From Prunella strophiata (taxonomy: Eukaryota; Chordata; Aves; Passeriformes; Prunellidae): 64,000 nt of DNA. This document shows, piece after piece, positions 19,802-34,200 of this stretch. A program made the translations under genes and the position numbers. The first letter of the stretch is position 1; each line of letters starts with the position of its first letter. The DNA lies in contig JAZBQD010000034.1 of NCBI GenBank assembly GCA_036583965.1, positions 14,383,040 to 14,447,039 on the forward strand, written 5' to 3'. Below the pieces are notes generated by a model. That model worked only from the letters and a program-made list of their open reading frames with translations, was not told where the DNA came from and searched no databases.

Positions 19802-22632
19802 TCTCTTCATATAAGTTGCAGATGACAGAGTTACACACTACCTATCAGAGCACCTCATTTCGGTATCTGAGATACATCAAGGTAGGTTTAACATCCTTAG
19901 AATTTATAAATGAAAAAAAGCAATAATTTCAGGCATATTGCTAAAAATAAAAGCAGACAAGATTAATTAAGGCAGCTTCACACATAATAGAACCATGTCT
20001 TCCACAACTTCCCTTGGGAAACTCTTTCTAAAGCTTCACAAATCACAATTAGGCAAGCCTGCTTGACATTCAAGAGAGGGTCTCTCTGCACTCCATCTTA
20101 ACAAATTTCTTACTGTACAAATGAATGATTGAAATGACTTAGTTTTGCTCAGTTTGGAAATCAGCCCTCCTCCCAATGGTCTTTGAAAGGCAGTAGTCAA
20201 ACTGTCATATCCATGAAGAGAGGACCAATTGCTGCCATCAGGCAACTGAATGTGTTGCAGGAAATGTAGAGATTCCACATAAACCACACAGAACTAAGCA
20301 AGTGCTCTGTGGGGGAATTACACAACTGCATGCATCATCAAAGCAGCAAGATAATGGCTTTCTTGACCTGTGAACTTCAGTGCTGAGAGTGAAAAAGTAG
20401 CACAAGCAACCAAAACTTTTTTATTTCAGATCACTAAAAACATAAAGGATACTAAATGTGCCATCAATGTTAGCAAATCACCTAACAGGAAAGAAAAAAG
20501 AACTCAAAGATACATACTTCTGTAAAATGAAAATTTTCTATAATTCAGACAATGTCTTACAAGAATATTCCAGCTTACTGGAAGTTTGATGTGTTGTGCC
20601 ATCTTCTGTATGGCAGAAAATCTACAAAACATATTGCACTCCTTTGGCATTATATTTAATGTGTCTGTCCCAACTCTTTCTGAAAAATCATCTTAAAATA
20701 AATTTTCTGCAATTCTAGACTATTTTACACACTTATTTGATTTATATTTTCACAGAGATATCATTGAAAGAACTCATGAAGTGTGGATTTTTTCAACATA
20801 CTTCTATGAAAGTAGCTGGCTTGCTTTCATCTGGTTAGTGAAGCTTAAGCACCACAATTCATATCCTGAAAGAGAAACATCAAGGTGATGCAGAATTTCC
20901 CAACACCATTATGTTTGGGATTTGCCACCTATTCCACTTCAGCACAGTGATAACAACAGGTGCTTTTCCCAGTGCTGGAACATTTAGAGCTGTTGCAGCC
21001 TTGCCTGAGCTCCCTTTTGTCTCCCCTTTGTCATTTCTGAAATACTGCCTTAAATGGGAACCAGGAAGCTCCTGCTTGATTTCTGACTGGGATTTTGAGA
21101 CTTTCCATGGGACAAGGTCAGAAAGAGCAGAAAGTTGCATTGTGCTTGGTCACCCTGTCCCTGTGCAACAGGATGAGAAATACATGGACAAGCCATGGCT
21201 GAGCTGCAGATCAGGCTTGGAAAGGAGGGGACAAAAAGAAGTCATCTATGTTCTTAAACTCATAAAAGGTAATAAGTAGGAGGCAGCCCCTTCAGGTAAG
21301 CCATGCAGAGGAATATCCATGACAATTTCCCCTCTATTGCTATATAATCATACAGCATAAGCCTTTATTGTCTCATTTTTCAGTCTTTTGTAAATTTTCA
21401 GTTGATTAATGCTGTTATCATAATTCCCTAATTGAAAACCTAGAAAGTTTCCGTTTCAAGAAACTATTTACCCTCTTTCTTTCTATTCTATTACTTATGG
21501 ATGCACTGTGGGCAATTTTCAATAGGTCAGACACAGTTTTCCCATCTGTAACTCCCACTTGGTTTTCTGGGAGAAAACAGTGCAATCTATCCTAGGCAGG
21601 CCATTGTTTATTTTAAAATTATTGTATATATGTCATATGATAATGGGAAGCTGTAGGCATTTTTATGCAACTTGTGAACTTTCTTTCTAAGAACTTAACA
21701 AGAAAGAAACTAGAAGGAAGATAGCAGTATACACCCTAGCATGCAGTAGAGAAAATTTGGCATTTTTATCCCCAAATGCTTTATCTTCTAGTTGTGAGTA
21801 CTGCAATTGTAAGCCAGCAAAAAGAATTCAGGAAATACTTCTCTTTATTGTAAAAGGGATGCTGCAACAGAGCACTGTTTTTTCAAAAGGTGTTTTCCTT
21901 TTGCACACTTGTGTCGACACTGAAAAGAGCCCTTCTCAATTTTTCATAGCTAGCCTACATAATTAGCATTCTCCCTGTGATTGCTTCATCTCATCCAATA
22001 CTAGAGAAAACCTTCCTCTTAAATGAAAGAAACAGACTGCATTAGAGAGCTGTGTTGATGCTATTAGCAAGGAAGGAGAGGTTGTGACATATAATTTACA
22101 AGTATTTTTTAAAATGCTATCTCTCTTTTGAAGACTCTTGTATAGAAAAAAGGTATTGTTAACTGTAGAAGAAAGCTCACCAGAAAGTCAGCAATAAGAA
22201 AACAATTTTCTCTCTTTTGAGGTTGCCTCATTCCTGCCAAACAACAGGCTCAGCTGCAGATCTCTGCATCCCAGACTTAAAAGGCTGGAGAAAGGAGTCC
22301 TGCCTCTCCTGCATATGCAAAGCAAGTTTTACACAATCATGCCTTGTGCTGTTTATTAAAGGGATCCACATTAAATGAAAAACAACCCTGCTCATAGGCA
22401 TATGTAAAAACAAATTCAGAAGGTAGAATACAAAACAAGTCATTTTCAGTGCCATCAAAGAAATACAAGATCTACACCTGGTTTTAAAAAACTAATTTTT
22501 GGAACTTCAGGGCAAAATTTCAGACACGGTGGAGCTTATTTTTGAAAATCAGTGAGAAAGTGCAGTGGAAGCATTTGCTTTCAGGCGTGTGCATTATCAA
22601 GAATTATAACTAAGTAAATGATTCCACGTTTT
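19802..22632. other. AT-rich non-coding stretch
   Basis: No exon, repeat family or RNA gene recognised. The longest open frame (plus strand, 20911-21279, 122 codons) has no recognised motif or splice context and overlaps an opposite-strand frame, as expected by chance in a GC-richer patch. Confidence 0.5.
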
Positions 22633-22809
22633 GACCTGATAGTTTCATTCCTACTTTATCTGTAAATCAAGAAGGTCTCAAATAACACAAGTCCCCTCTA
22701 AGGCTTTATTCTATTATTCCAAAATTTTTCTTTTATTTCCTAATTGAAAGCAGCAGCAGCTGTTCTTCTTGTTGCCCCATGTGGATGATGCAGCATCCAT
22801 TCAAAAGAG
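22633..22809 (+). repeat. Left arm of a 177-bp inverted-repeat pair
   Basis: This segment is the reverse complement of 24688-24864. The inner 149 bases (22661-22809) differ at about 11 positions by hand count (about 93% identity); the outer 28 bases are weaker. It includes TCAAGAAGGTCTCAAA, ACAAGTCCCCTCTAAGGC, CTTCTTGTTGCCCCAT and CCATTCAAAAGAG. Homology stops sharply at the inner edge. The arms may be two copies of an unrecognised dispersed repeat in opposite orientation, terminal repeats of a DNA element, or a local inverted duplication. Confidence 0.9.
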
Positions 22810-24687
22810 CCATTCTGGGGAAGGCTTGACCAGGGAGATAAACTTTACCAAGTGAACTGAGTATTATAGAAATTTCAGCCACAAGCTTCTTTATCTGCTT
22901 TGCAATTATCTGCTAGAAAGCTCTTTCACTTTTTGGTGATATTATATAAAAATTCTTCCTTGGTCACAGTTCAGAAGCAGTATCATGTAGTTAAGACTAA
23001 TGGGAAAAGGAAAGGAGATTGGGGAGAATGAAGAATGCAGTTGTATTGATTATCAGGATACAAACCACAGCCTAAAATTATCCTGTAGCACTTTACAGTA
23101 GAGCTATAAAACTTGCCGTATTAAAGAAAGTGCTCGAATGAAAAAATAGCTCCAAAAAATTCATTCAAAAATCTTAGTCAGTGCAGACTGTTGTCATTCA
23201 ACTGACAAGAGAAATGTATTATGGATTAACAATTATATAATGGTTTTTAGTCCAAGGTTGTGTTTGGGGGGGATAAATAGAAAAGAGCTTTTCGTAAATC
23301 TAACATGTCAGACCACAGAGCTTCACTGTTCTATTACTATATTAGGCTGACACATTTTTCATGTCTTACCTGGATGCTCTATCCTTGGGGAATAAACCCC
23401 AAAACCTTGCAATAATAGGTTAATTATAAGGCTCTTTCCTGAGCCCAGAGCAGACTTCAGTGCTTGATACAGAACTTGGCTGTAGCTGAGCAGTGCAGAG
23501 GCATGTTCAGGCAGCTCTCCCTTCTGCAGGGCTGCAGCTGTGTTATTAAGACTGGTTTCAAAATAGATGTGCTCTCAGCATATGCTGACATACAGGTCAT
23601 GCAGACAAGGATGATTATCAAATATTATTCAAGAAGGAAGTTTCCAGCTTGCAAACAGTAATGTTGGATGCTGTGTTAACTTCATTCTGTGAATAAGGAG
23701 CTTGCTCTGATCTCCCACATTATGTGCTCATTTAAATAGAGAGTTAGACTAAAATTATCTGGCTTGCTGCAAGGAATATCACTGCTGCCAGCATGCCCAA
23801 GAACTATAGTGGGCTATTATTACATTTGGGCCCACTGTACTTTTCACAAATGTAGGCAGAGGCAGCTTCTGCCACCTTTCAAAGCAGGGATTACATTTGC
23901 CCAGCTCACATTTTCAGCTGAGGAGACATTGGAAAGTGACCCTTGCATAGAGCCCTTACAAAGCCCAAAATGGCATGGTGTTACTTGGAGACATCTGATG
24001 GAAACAGCAGCCAGGCCTGTGGTTTTCATGACTTTTCCTCTGCCTTTTCTTACTGCCAGACTTTGGCAGTGAATACCTAAAAATATTTTATGTGCATGTA
24101 TATTTTCAAATAAGTAAACATAGTGGCAGATAGAAGACTGCAGGCTCAGGTCAGTGCAGAAGTGAGACTGAGAAATGAGGCCATTTTAAGAAATAGAACT
24201 ACACATCTTGGCATGGATATTGTTTTGAGGATGCACATGAAGGTACTGCCCTAAATACAGATGTTTTCTGTATTTAGTAAGGCCTTTATTACTCTTATCC
24301 AAGAAATATAAGAGACATAATAAAGAATCTCCTATAGCTCACTTTAAATAATATTAAAAAATTTTCCAAGCCACATGAACATTGGCCTAAACAAAACTAC
24401 AGCCTATACCACTGACCTCTGGAAACAGCCTCCATATAAAGGTCTTAAATACAAGCAAACAGACAATTCTTTCTTTGCTTATAGAAGAAAGGGCAATTCA
24501 TAGAGAAAAAGTAAAAATGTTCCAGACCTAACTCCTTCCTGAGCTCTAGAAAACTTCCTCTCCATTCTTTCCATAACCTGGTTATCAGAAAAAAACCCCA
24601 ACCTAGATAAGGAAATGAAAAGATGAGTATGCTACAGTGCTTCTCACTCATTCAGCTCACAGGACATTAATCTGCAGCTCACCTCTG
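22810..24687. other. Spacer between the inverted-repeat arms
   Basis: About 1.88 kb. I looked for a transposase, retroelement or gene between the arms. Only short open frames are present (plus 23764-24072, 102 codons, is the longest), and none shows a catalytic motif. If the arms were ends of a mobile element, the interior is not recognisably coding. Confidence 0.5.
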
Positions 24688-24864
24688 CTCTTTTGAATGG
24701 ATACTGCATCATCCATATGGGGCAACAAGAAGAAAAGTTGCTGCCACTTTCAATTAGGGGATAAAATAAAAATTTTGGAATAATGGAATAAAGCCTTAGA
24801 GGGGACTTGTGTTGTTTGAGACCTTCTTGATTTACAGGTAACGTAGAAGTGAAAATATCTTGAC
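24688..24864 (-). repeat. Right arm of a 177-bp inverted-repeat pair
   Basis: Reverse-complement partner of 22633-22809, about 1.88 kb away. It begins CTCTTTTGAATGG and passes through ATGGGGCAACAAGAAG and GCCTTAGAGGGGACTTGT to GACCTTCTTGATTTACAGG. Homology fades outward rather than ending at a clear terminus, and I see no target-site duplication. Confidence 0.9.
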
Positions 24865-27800
24865 AATGTTCTGCATCTGGGGAACCTGCCTTATCTATGA
24901 AAACACTTCAGACACCAATAATCAGAGAAAACAGCAGCATCCAGCACCCTCAGGGTTCTACAATTCCTACCATCTCTCCATGGCTGAGAAAAGTCCATTT
25001 TTAAGGATTTAAAAATTATTAAAGAATTTTGGGCCCAGTACATTTTGGGAGTATTGGAGTAACAGACTGCAATAAGCCCTCCCAAACATCAATTAATCAT
25101 GACTGCAGTAACGCAGCTTGAGCAGAGTGAACTCCAGGGTAGATAAAATCCTGGCCACCAGCAACACTGTGACAAGCCATCTCCACCCAGATCCTGGGGA
25201 AAAGGAAGCACAGAGAGACAGACTGGGGAGGCAAGTCAAGATTATGGAAGGGCAAAGTGAGGCAACTTTAGACCCACTGTACTGGAAGCCCGTTTAATCA
25301 GAAATGGTTTACTCAGTAAACTGCAAATAAACACTTCCTGCCCAGTAGCTATGTCTGGGTGGGGCTTTTTGCACAGCTGTCTCTTGTTTTTCTAAATAAA
25401 TCACAAGAGCAGCATTTTCTGGGACTGGGAAATGTTCCCTGTGGTCTCATCTGCCTATTTAGAAGTCCTTTGAGTTTGCTATTAGAAAGGAAACCAATAC
25501 CTGTTATCCAATGTATGCCTCTGCCTCCAGCTCTCTGAGTGATCCTGCACACTACTTAATTAGAAGACCATGTATTTCAAACTCCAGCAACAGCAAAATT
25601 TAGTTGCATTTTAGCTCAGAAATGAGGACACCAAAATTAGAGCAATTGTCTGAATAATAATTTTTTTTGTTTGTTCCACTTAATATTCAAAATCAAAGTG
25701 AAGTGGCCTCTAAAAGACAATCTAATATTTATAGTGTGTATGATTATAAAGCACTTAGGCTGAAAATTATGTTGCAGATGTTCATGTGGGAACTCAGCAA
25801 TGCTGAAAAATTCCAAAAGGAAGCAGAAAAAAATTGAAAATAAACTGGAAACTGACCAGAAGATCCTTTATATGTAAAACCTTTTATGCATCTATGTTTT
25901 TGTCAGAATGTGCTGACTCTAATTTCAGTTCTCCAAATCTGAATATTAAAGTGCCTCAAAGAGAATGGTTACTTATTTATATGAAATGGAAAGAAAAAAC
26001 AGAACAGCTAAAAAGACTGCCAATTCACTAGGGCACAGTTGCATGTCAATCAAAGATCAAGGGAAAGCTTCATCAGGACCTAATCAGGCAGCATTGTTGA
26101 AGGAATGTCCAGTGACACCTGGGCTGGTGGCACAGGTGTGTTCAATGTGTTCACAGCATAAACTTGCTCTGCTTCTCTCCCCAGCAATTATTTTCAGGCA
26201 TTTTTGAAAGAATGAAATGAAAATCATGTCAGTCCAGAAAAGCACTGCTGGCAGTTGTGCACCACATGGAGAACACCTGGAGACCTGAGAGGGCCAAGTC
26301 AGCTACTGCAGGGTGGACACAGGTTAAACTGGACACAGGAAACTGATCTCCCCTTCTGGCTCACAGATTTCCTTGGCCTTGAAGCCTACCAAAAATTTCT
26401 ATATAAGAATCTGAGAATAAAATGTGTAATAGTATGTACTTGTACAATGCTCCTTGGAAGCATTCATTCCCTTTTAATAACATTATTAAAATTCTTTTCA
26501 ATCCTATCTCTCCTTCTATACTGCCATCCTCTCCCAGGCTAGGTTAACTAGGATACACATTTTTGCATTTAAATAAACTAGATAGATAAAACAGGATAAT
26601 ATGACAGAAACTATTTTATAAGACTACAAAAAGAATAATACAAAAATTCACTTGTTGGCAGGCTGTTTCTCCCCAAACCCCTATTAATAAAATCTAAAAG
26701 GCCAAAATTTACAGTATGCCCAGTCAAGGCTGGTTTTTCCTATAAAAAACCAGCTTATCCTATCCATATCTCTGATCTTTCTTGCTCCTCCATCTGTCAG
26801 GTCCCAGAGTTACAACATTAACCCTGGGAAATGTCCCCTTATTCCAGAGAAAATGAATCACTTGACAAGCAGCCAGCTCAGGCAGCACTGACAGGGGAGT
26901 GGGAGAGGACAGGGGTAGGAGGTAAACACTGATGCACTCACACTGCAAATTACTGCAGGTGCCTAAAACTAGTCCAGCTATTCTGGCTCTTTCCAAAGCA
27001 AGAAATCAGGGAGAAGTGGCCTACGGGCAATGTTCCATGGAGACAAAAAGAGCTTATGTTTGTACTGCAAGGTGACTCAAGCCAGACCTTTTGCAAGGAA
27101 ACAGGGATTATTAAGTAATTTTGGGAAACATCACATCTCATCCTCATAGAAAAATACATAACTGAAGCAAGAGAAATTAACCCAGTCATGTCAGAAACTA
27201 TGTCTGCAGAATATCAGATGTACTGCAGTGAGGCAGCATAAGCAAACACCCAAAAGCACATTAAAAATTTGAGATCTAGAAAAATTTCAGAAAAATTGTT
27301 TTAATCCATTTGCTCAGGCTGCATTTAGAGAACATGGTGACGATATGTAAATACCAGAATTAGGAAGCAGAACTGGGTCAGATCTGATGAAGCACCTCTT
27401 TGTTATTCAGCAGTGTAGTTATTTTATAAAATTAGGCAAGGCCAAGAAAAATGGGCTGACAGGAAGCAAATACTCCATGCTGTAACTACTTGGGGTCCAA
27501 CAGACTTATCCAACAGAGCTGGGTACAGATACTGCCTTGTCAGAATCTCTGGCAAATTCAAACTTCCTCTCCCAATCTATGTTCAAACTCTATGTTTCAG
27601 GTAAAGTTTATCACAAAATCTCTGATAAGGAAATGAAGAGCAAACACTGGCACAGTATTTCGGGTCTGAAATTGCATATGAAACCTTAAGGTAAAAAGCA
27701 AATACATGCCTCTGTCCTTCTGAAGGTTCCCTAGGCTTACTTTTTTGTTGCTTTGCAACAAATGAATCGTGCAGTCATTTTTGTGATTGCAAAATAATTA

Positions 27801-30800
27801 TGATAATGAGCAAACAGTTGATTGATCCCAGAAATGAGAGGCAGAATGGAATCCAAGTGATACCAGAACAGCAACTGTTAAGGCTGAACCCAAAATGAAT
27901 TTAATAAATCTAATTCCAAACCTGACCTTCACTTACATCTGGTTGCAACTTCTGAGACAATATTATCATAATATGTGTTGTTAATTACTACTTAACCAAT
28001 GGAAATGAAGAAATTTTCATTTTGCTTAAGATTGCTCAAGTCTGAAATATGTCCTTAAAGCAGATTGATAAGCATCAGACTGAGAAAACATTCTGATGAT
28101 TTGCATTAAATGACAAAAACCGAAACAAACAATTCCAAACATCTTTTCTGCTATTATTCTCTTAATTTCTAAAATTTAAGACTTTAAATTCTAATTTATG
28201 AAAACCTGTTTTGTTCTTCTGTTCTGTGAGATATTTGTTTGGTTGTAGAACTTTAAACTACCATATACTATGGCAAAAATTTCAGGTTTTAATTAGTATG
28301 TATTTAAAGAGCAGAACATGAGCATACAGTCACTCTGATGATTTTTAGCCAGGGTTTGTTTGAAAATAAATAGGAAATATTTTTTATTTTCCTTCAAAGT
28401 TTGAGGGTGGCTAATTTCTGTTACAAACTAAAAGACTGGTTATTTAAATTACTCAAGTCATTTAATTCTAATCAAAACCATTGATGACATTCAAAGTCAA
28501 GCACAACAAAAAGCATTAGTAACATAAATGCTCTTTGAGTCTGATGTATATATGACTTCACTTCCAGGCTGACTTTTTACATATAGTAATTTTACTGAAA
28601 TCACATTAGGTCATAAGTCTGTTCTTGAGTCAAAGGAAAAAAGTTCTTATCATCCCCTTCTTGCTTGTAGTGCTGACACCAGAGAGACTTTCAGCCAAGT
28701 CTTCCTCACAAATTCTGAAGTGTTACAACTGGTCCCAGAGTGTGTGAAAGAGCTTCTGTACCACTGCCAAAGGTTGTGTTTTTGTCAGAGCAGTCTACTT
28801 GTGCATTACTACAGTAGTTTCAAACTGACTTTTCTTGCTTTTAAAAGCACTGGATTGCAATTTATATCTTCACACTGAAGTTGATTACAGCCTGCTGTTA
28901 CACGTGGCATTTGACTCAGTCATCTTCTCCAGCTATTAAGTGAGCTGGGTTTAGCTATAACCCTGAAGTGGATAGTGGAAACCATAATTTTTTTTTACAG
29001 CTTTGCTTTGAGCAGGGAGTGCTATGAGCTTGGAAAGCTGTCAGTCTAACTTCCTGGAATTTTACTTATTGGTTAGTTATCTTATGTAAGCCCAGCTGAC
29101 CTGCTGTAAACAGTGGAACTTTTTTTTCCTCTTAATTCAGAGACAGATTCAACAATTTTACAAATTTCAGTAAATTGTGTTCTTTCTTCTCTTCTATTCC
29201 TTAATTATTTTCTCTGGCTTGAGTGTTGTGGCTGTTGATCTCTGTGTCCTTTCTCATTACATGAGCATATAGTGAAGTTATAAATACCACAGGGTGCTGG
29301 GAGTTACATTACCTGAAATAAGAGGTGTGACATTTGCAAGTCCTTCCAAGAACAGTAACTGTGATCACTGCTTGAGTGGGTGATGGTTATAAGATAACCA
29401 CAGCAATCTGTGCTAACTACCATTACACCAGTCTAAACCAGAAGGTACTGCAGGGTACTGCTAACTTTTCTTAGCAGTTAGAAGACAAAGTCTCTTGGCA
29501 AAATCATCTATTTCTGTACCCAGTACACCATCTTTTCATTCATCAGTGCACTGCAGTGCCTCAAGATATGGCTTGTTCCTGTATCATGTGAATTCTACAA
29601 AAAGAAATTATTTTCAGAAGTAAGTTCCCCTTGGACAAAACCCACAGGTCACATTGGTCAGCCTTGCCATTACACAACAGTCTAGCACATCTGTAAAATC
29701 TCAGCAACCTTTTCATGGAACACTGGCACGAAAGGCAATACTTTAGGAACCTTGTTCACAAGGGATAATTGTTACCAAGGAGCTGTGCTTCCACTGGTAA
29801 GAGAAAAGTGAGCTGTTTTTAAAAATGGACTGTCAGTGTTCCTGGTTTTGTAGCTGTCTGAGGCAGGAGATTGCATAGCTGATTTCCTGTTAACACCATC
29901 AATACTTTCCCATTGCCACACTTGCCAGTACTTTTATCAAATTATTCCTATATTAAGTATAGGTGCTTGATGGAATTCTTGTTTAATCACATAAAATACA
30001 GGTTTATATAGACACAGCAGGGTGATTTCCTGCAGAAATGTGAAAGGAACAAAAACAATTTCAAGACTACTGTATAGCAAGTTCCACTTTTTGCTGACAT
30101 TTCCAAGAGGTGATGATGGTTCTTGGGATTAGTGGTACTATGTGAGGCAATTCTCCAGGTCTGTCACACACTATGCTGCAAATAGGTGGCTACCCAAAGA
30201 GTAGCAACACAGATGCTAAGGTTACAAAAGGAAATGCCTTTTAGAGATAGTTTTCAGTGCAGAGGCAAGACAGGGAAGGTTGCACAACCCCAGCTAATCA
30301 CCCAGGACACAACTGAACTGGTAACTAGTGACAGCATGAGAAAACAGGCAGAGAGGTCAAATATTAAATGATGCCATATCAAATGATTCTGACTCTAATC
30401 GATATAAGAGGGGGATAAGAAAGAATTTACCAATTATTTTAAAGTCCCTCTGTCTGTTTTGCAATCATTAACCAGGTAGTCATTGTAAAGAGTTGATGAT
30501 GTAAGTGAACCACCCATTTTGCAAATAGAAATATGACTGTTACTGTCATAGGTAAGGACAAAAATTCAGAAACAAATGTCCCAGTTTTACATTCCGTCAC
30601 AACAGGATTTCACATAAAACTATTGCTTGTAGAAAGGTAGAACTGTGAAGAATATGTTGGGTTAACCCACATCAGCTCAGTATTTCAACAAGTCACCGAG
30701 GCTGACAAATTCACAGCTATAATTTTGACAGCACAATATTTAAAGGCAAACAGCAGGCAGACAATGGGGATTCAGGGCTCTATTTCCTAATTTTTTTCCC

Positions 30801-31230
30801 TATGTTTACATGTTTTAGCTTTGCAGGATACTCCCATATTTACAGAAAGATTAACACATTATTTTGCCCCAATTACACATGTAACAGCACTAAAGTAGGT
30901 CAGTGCCATTTATTAGAAATGAGTGTTTTAGTGAAAACAATATATTTCTCTTGTTGCTCTGAGAGGAAAAATATCTACAGATTTTAGTGGAAAAAAGAAC
31001 ATTTTTCTACCAGATCAAATTTTGAACATAAATGTATTAAAAACTTTTCTTTTTTTTCTTAATGAACCTAGAAGGTCCCCTTTTTGAACCATAGAAACCA
31101 AACAAACTACTCTCTCTGAGCTATATGGTGTTAAGAAACAAACTAAAAACAGTAACAGCATGCAAGGAATAAGTAGAATTAGATATGTGACTTTTGTAAG
31201 TTTATGAGTTGTTCCCAGCACAGATTCATG
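24865..31230. other. Non-coding stretch, upstream or intergenic
   Basis: About 6.4 kb of AT-rich sequence. No ATP10B-type exon, CR1 landmark or RNA gene was recognised on either strand. Open frames are under 100 codons and lack motifs. Confidence 0.5.
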
Positions 31231-31248
31231 TTTTTTTTTTTTTTTTTT
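31231..31248. repeat. Poly(T) tract of 18
   Basis: An uninterrupted run of 18 T, preceded by CAGATTCATG and followed by CCCTGTGCAGCACAGC. On the minus strand it reads as a poly(A) tail, but no AATAAA precedes it at the proper distance and no target duplication was found, so a retrocopy is not supported. Confidence 0.9.
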
Positions 31249-34200
31249 CCCTGTGCAGCACAGCAGAGATCACCAGGACAGGCACAGAGGCAGTAGGTGA
31301 CTGACAGGACACACTGAAGATGAGCATAAGACTCAGAGATACCTCAACTGAAAATATTTCCACTCAGTCTGTATCAGGCAGCAAGTGAGGTATAAACAGA
31401 GCAAACACAACTCTTTAAGTAGCAATGCACTTATTTTACAGCCTGCCCACCCTGCCTGCTCCTCCATTAGAGCACTTTGCTGTGCTCCAGGAGCTCTCCT
31501 GAAGGTAGTTACATTTATGAACTGTTTGCTCTCTGCTCGCCTTGCAGCCAGCACGGCACAACCATCACTCACTGCAAGGGAGAGGAAACCTGGGGAAGAA
31601 AAACAGCTCTCCCCAAATGCCCTCATAAATTCACAAGGAGAAATAACTGAGCAGCACTACCCAAACCCTTTAGTTTTATTAATGGCAGGAAGGCAGTATT
31701 TCTTTCCAATAAATCTCTTCAGTTTCACCTACTGGTTGAAATGGAAGATGCTCCATGTTGGACAGTCCTGCTTGCCTCATTATTACAACTCCTGCAAAAT
31801 ATTAAATCATGTAATCTGGTTCACAGGACTGCCTGTGGCAGAAATACACTCTAGGAGAAAAAATAAGCAATGTGGGAGAGTTTGAGCACCAGCAATCTGC
31901 CCTGAAAAAAGGGCCACAATGCAAGTGTAGCTGTGGTATTCTGCAGTGGCTGATACTCCTGCCCTAAACCGGGCTTTAGAACTTGCACTGCTCAAGCATT
32001 TGTTTTATTGGTTTTTTTTTAAAGCCTCAGAGCATATACAGGTGGAACATAGTGGAGCATAGCAACATGGAACATGGTGTTATTAGCAAGAACACCACAG
32101 ATTGATTTTTTTACTACAGATCTCTAAGTGGGAGATTCCTTGTGACGTTTTTTGCAAAATCTGAGAACAAGTTTGCAACTCCAATGTGCTGCACGTTTTG
32201 TTCTGCTTTCTTCTATTTCTCAGCAAGGAACATACTCTCCTAAAACAAGTCTTCATTTTTTTTTTCCTTTTTAGAGGAAGGCTGTGGGAGACAGGATGGA
32301 AATGGCATCAAAACACATTTTCCACAAGAATTACGTGAAGTCCACCCTGCACAGCTTAACATTTTTAATCACTCCCAAGTACATACCTTATGTGAGGAAC
32401 AGAGCTAAAATGATATGTTTACTGAATGGTGGCAAGCCTAAAAAAGCACAAACCAGACGAATGGATACTCAAGTATCTGCTTAATTACAGTTAAATATAG
32501 GAGAACTTGTATAATTTCAGCCTTCAATACCTGCACCTGGCACTACCCACTTCTGAGCTTTGTGATAAGCACTCCAAGATCAGCTTTCAGATGGCCCTGG
32601 AAATGGGAAAATTTAATTCATGAACTGTGTGGATGGACCAGCCACTGGGAGTGACAATATCTCCTAAAATAGTGATGGTGCTGATACTGATTTACCTACT
32701 TTTGTACTACTTCATCATATCTGATTAAATGTTATGACTCAACACTATGGCCAGATTCTGGATGCATGGAAGCTTCTGCAGGTGGTGTCCATGTCTGGAA
32801 TAATCTCTTTTCTCATCACTGAATTTCAGGTCACTTTAAATACAGGGGATACAGGCCAGGGATGTTTTGCACATGGTGAAAGAATGATTAAAAACCAAGA
32901 AAAGGTAAAAAAGCTTCTTGCAAAAATGGCAGAAAGTAACTGTAGGATAGAAGAACTTTGAAAAATTATTTTTTAGGTAAACTAGAGGCAACTACTTTAC
33001 AAGCACATAGTATAAGAAACATATCATTGGGGAGATGGCATCTGGGATGAAGCATGCAGGAAAAAGTTCAATTTTTTAACATGGATTTGCAATTGATGAT
33101 GGGGACACTACAATGCATACAAGGTCACCTCCTTTGTCACTGAAATGGAGTTGCCTGTAGAGAGGAAGGTAGTTACTGATTAAGAGCAGAGAGCAACATT
33201 ATAAAAACAAGTTTGAGCAATGGATTTCAAAAAGCTGTAAGGGGGAATTTTAGGTAGGCAGAATGTAATTATCCCTTTGGAACTCAGCCAGACACACATA
33301 ACTCTGAACTCTATGTTTGCTGCCAATCTAAATAGCACCACATCCCCACCATTTGCAGAGGCAGGACTGCTATCTAGGCAGCTCACAGATTAAGCACTAG
33401 GTACCTCGTGATCTATTTGCAGGATGGCTATAGCAAACTCTGCTGTCTGGGAAGCAAAAAGCCAGCAAAAAAGCCAGAAAAGTATCAGGCAGCATAACAA
33501 ACACTGTTACTTTGAAGTCAAGGGCCAATCCCTTTTCACACATTAGAGATGTAAAAAGTTATTTGGCATATCAACCTTCTTGCAAGCAACTGCAGCCATC
33601 TGGCTTTCCTTCAAACCTCCCACCCAGACAGCTCCTCTATGTGGACAGCCCCTGGGGAACCTCACACGTTGCTGACAGCTCCAGCAGATGGGTGCTTTCT
33701 CCTCCCTGTTCCTATCTGCCTAAACCCCTGCTTTGACTCACAGCAGCTTTCTGTTTCCAGACATGCTGCTGAAGCTGGAAACAAGTGCCAACTGAATCAG
33801 ATCTTTTCAACAAGACACACTCTAAACTATGTTCTCAGCACTTAACAGGCCATCTTACAATCCTCTTGGCACATGCTCTCAGTCTGTTTTCCTGCAGCTA
33901 CTGGATTCTCCACACTGTGCTGCTCATTGGAAGAGACAGGCACATTATCCATGTTAGCCACACGGGGTGGAAAGCTGCCCTCAGAGCCCATCCAGATCAC
34001 TTCACCTACTTAGGGCTGTATCCAGGATGCTCTTTTCATCCAGCATATTCAAGCACCATTTCAGAGAGCAACAGAGTAGACTTAGAGCAAGTGAAACCCT
34101 CCCCAGATCCTGAACTGTTTTTCCTCCTGACTTAGTAGACAGAGCATAAATGATTTTTGGTGGTTTCTGAGCACTTTGTCTTTCAAGGAATGGTTAGAGC

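Noticed and set aside
20911..21279. 122-codon plus-strand frame
   Set aside because: Unlike any family I know, no splice sites, and the opposite strand is open as well.
31231..31400. Processed retrocopy on the minus strand ending in the 18-base poly(A)
   Set aside because: No AATAAA 10-30 bases before the tract, no target-site duplication and no recognisable coding sequence.
31385..31885. 166-codon plus-strand open frame
   Set aside because: No domain motif, no promoter or splice context, and an overlapping 97-codon frame on the other strand; treated as chance.
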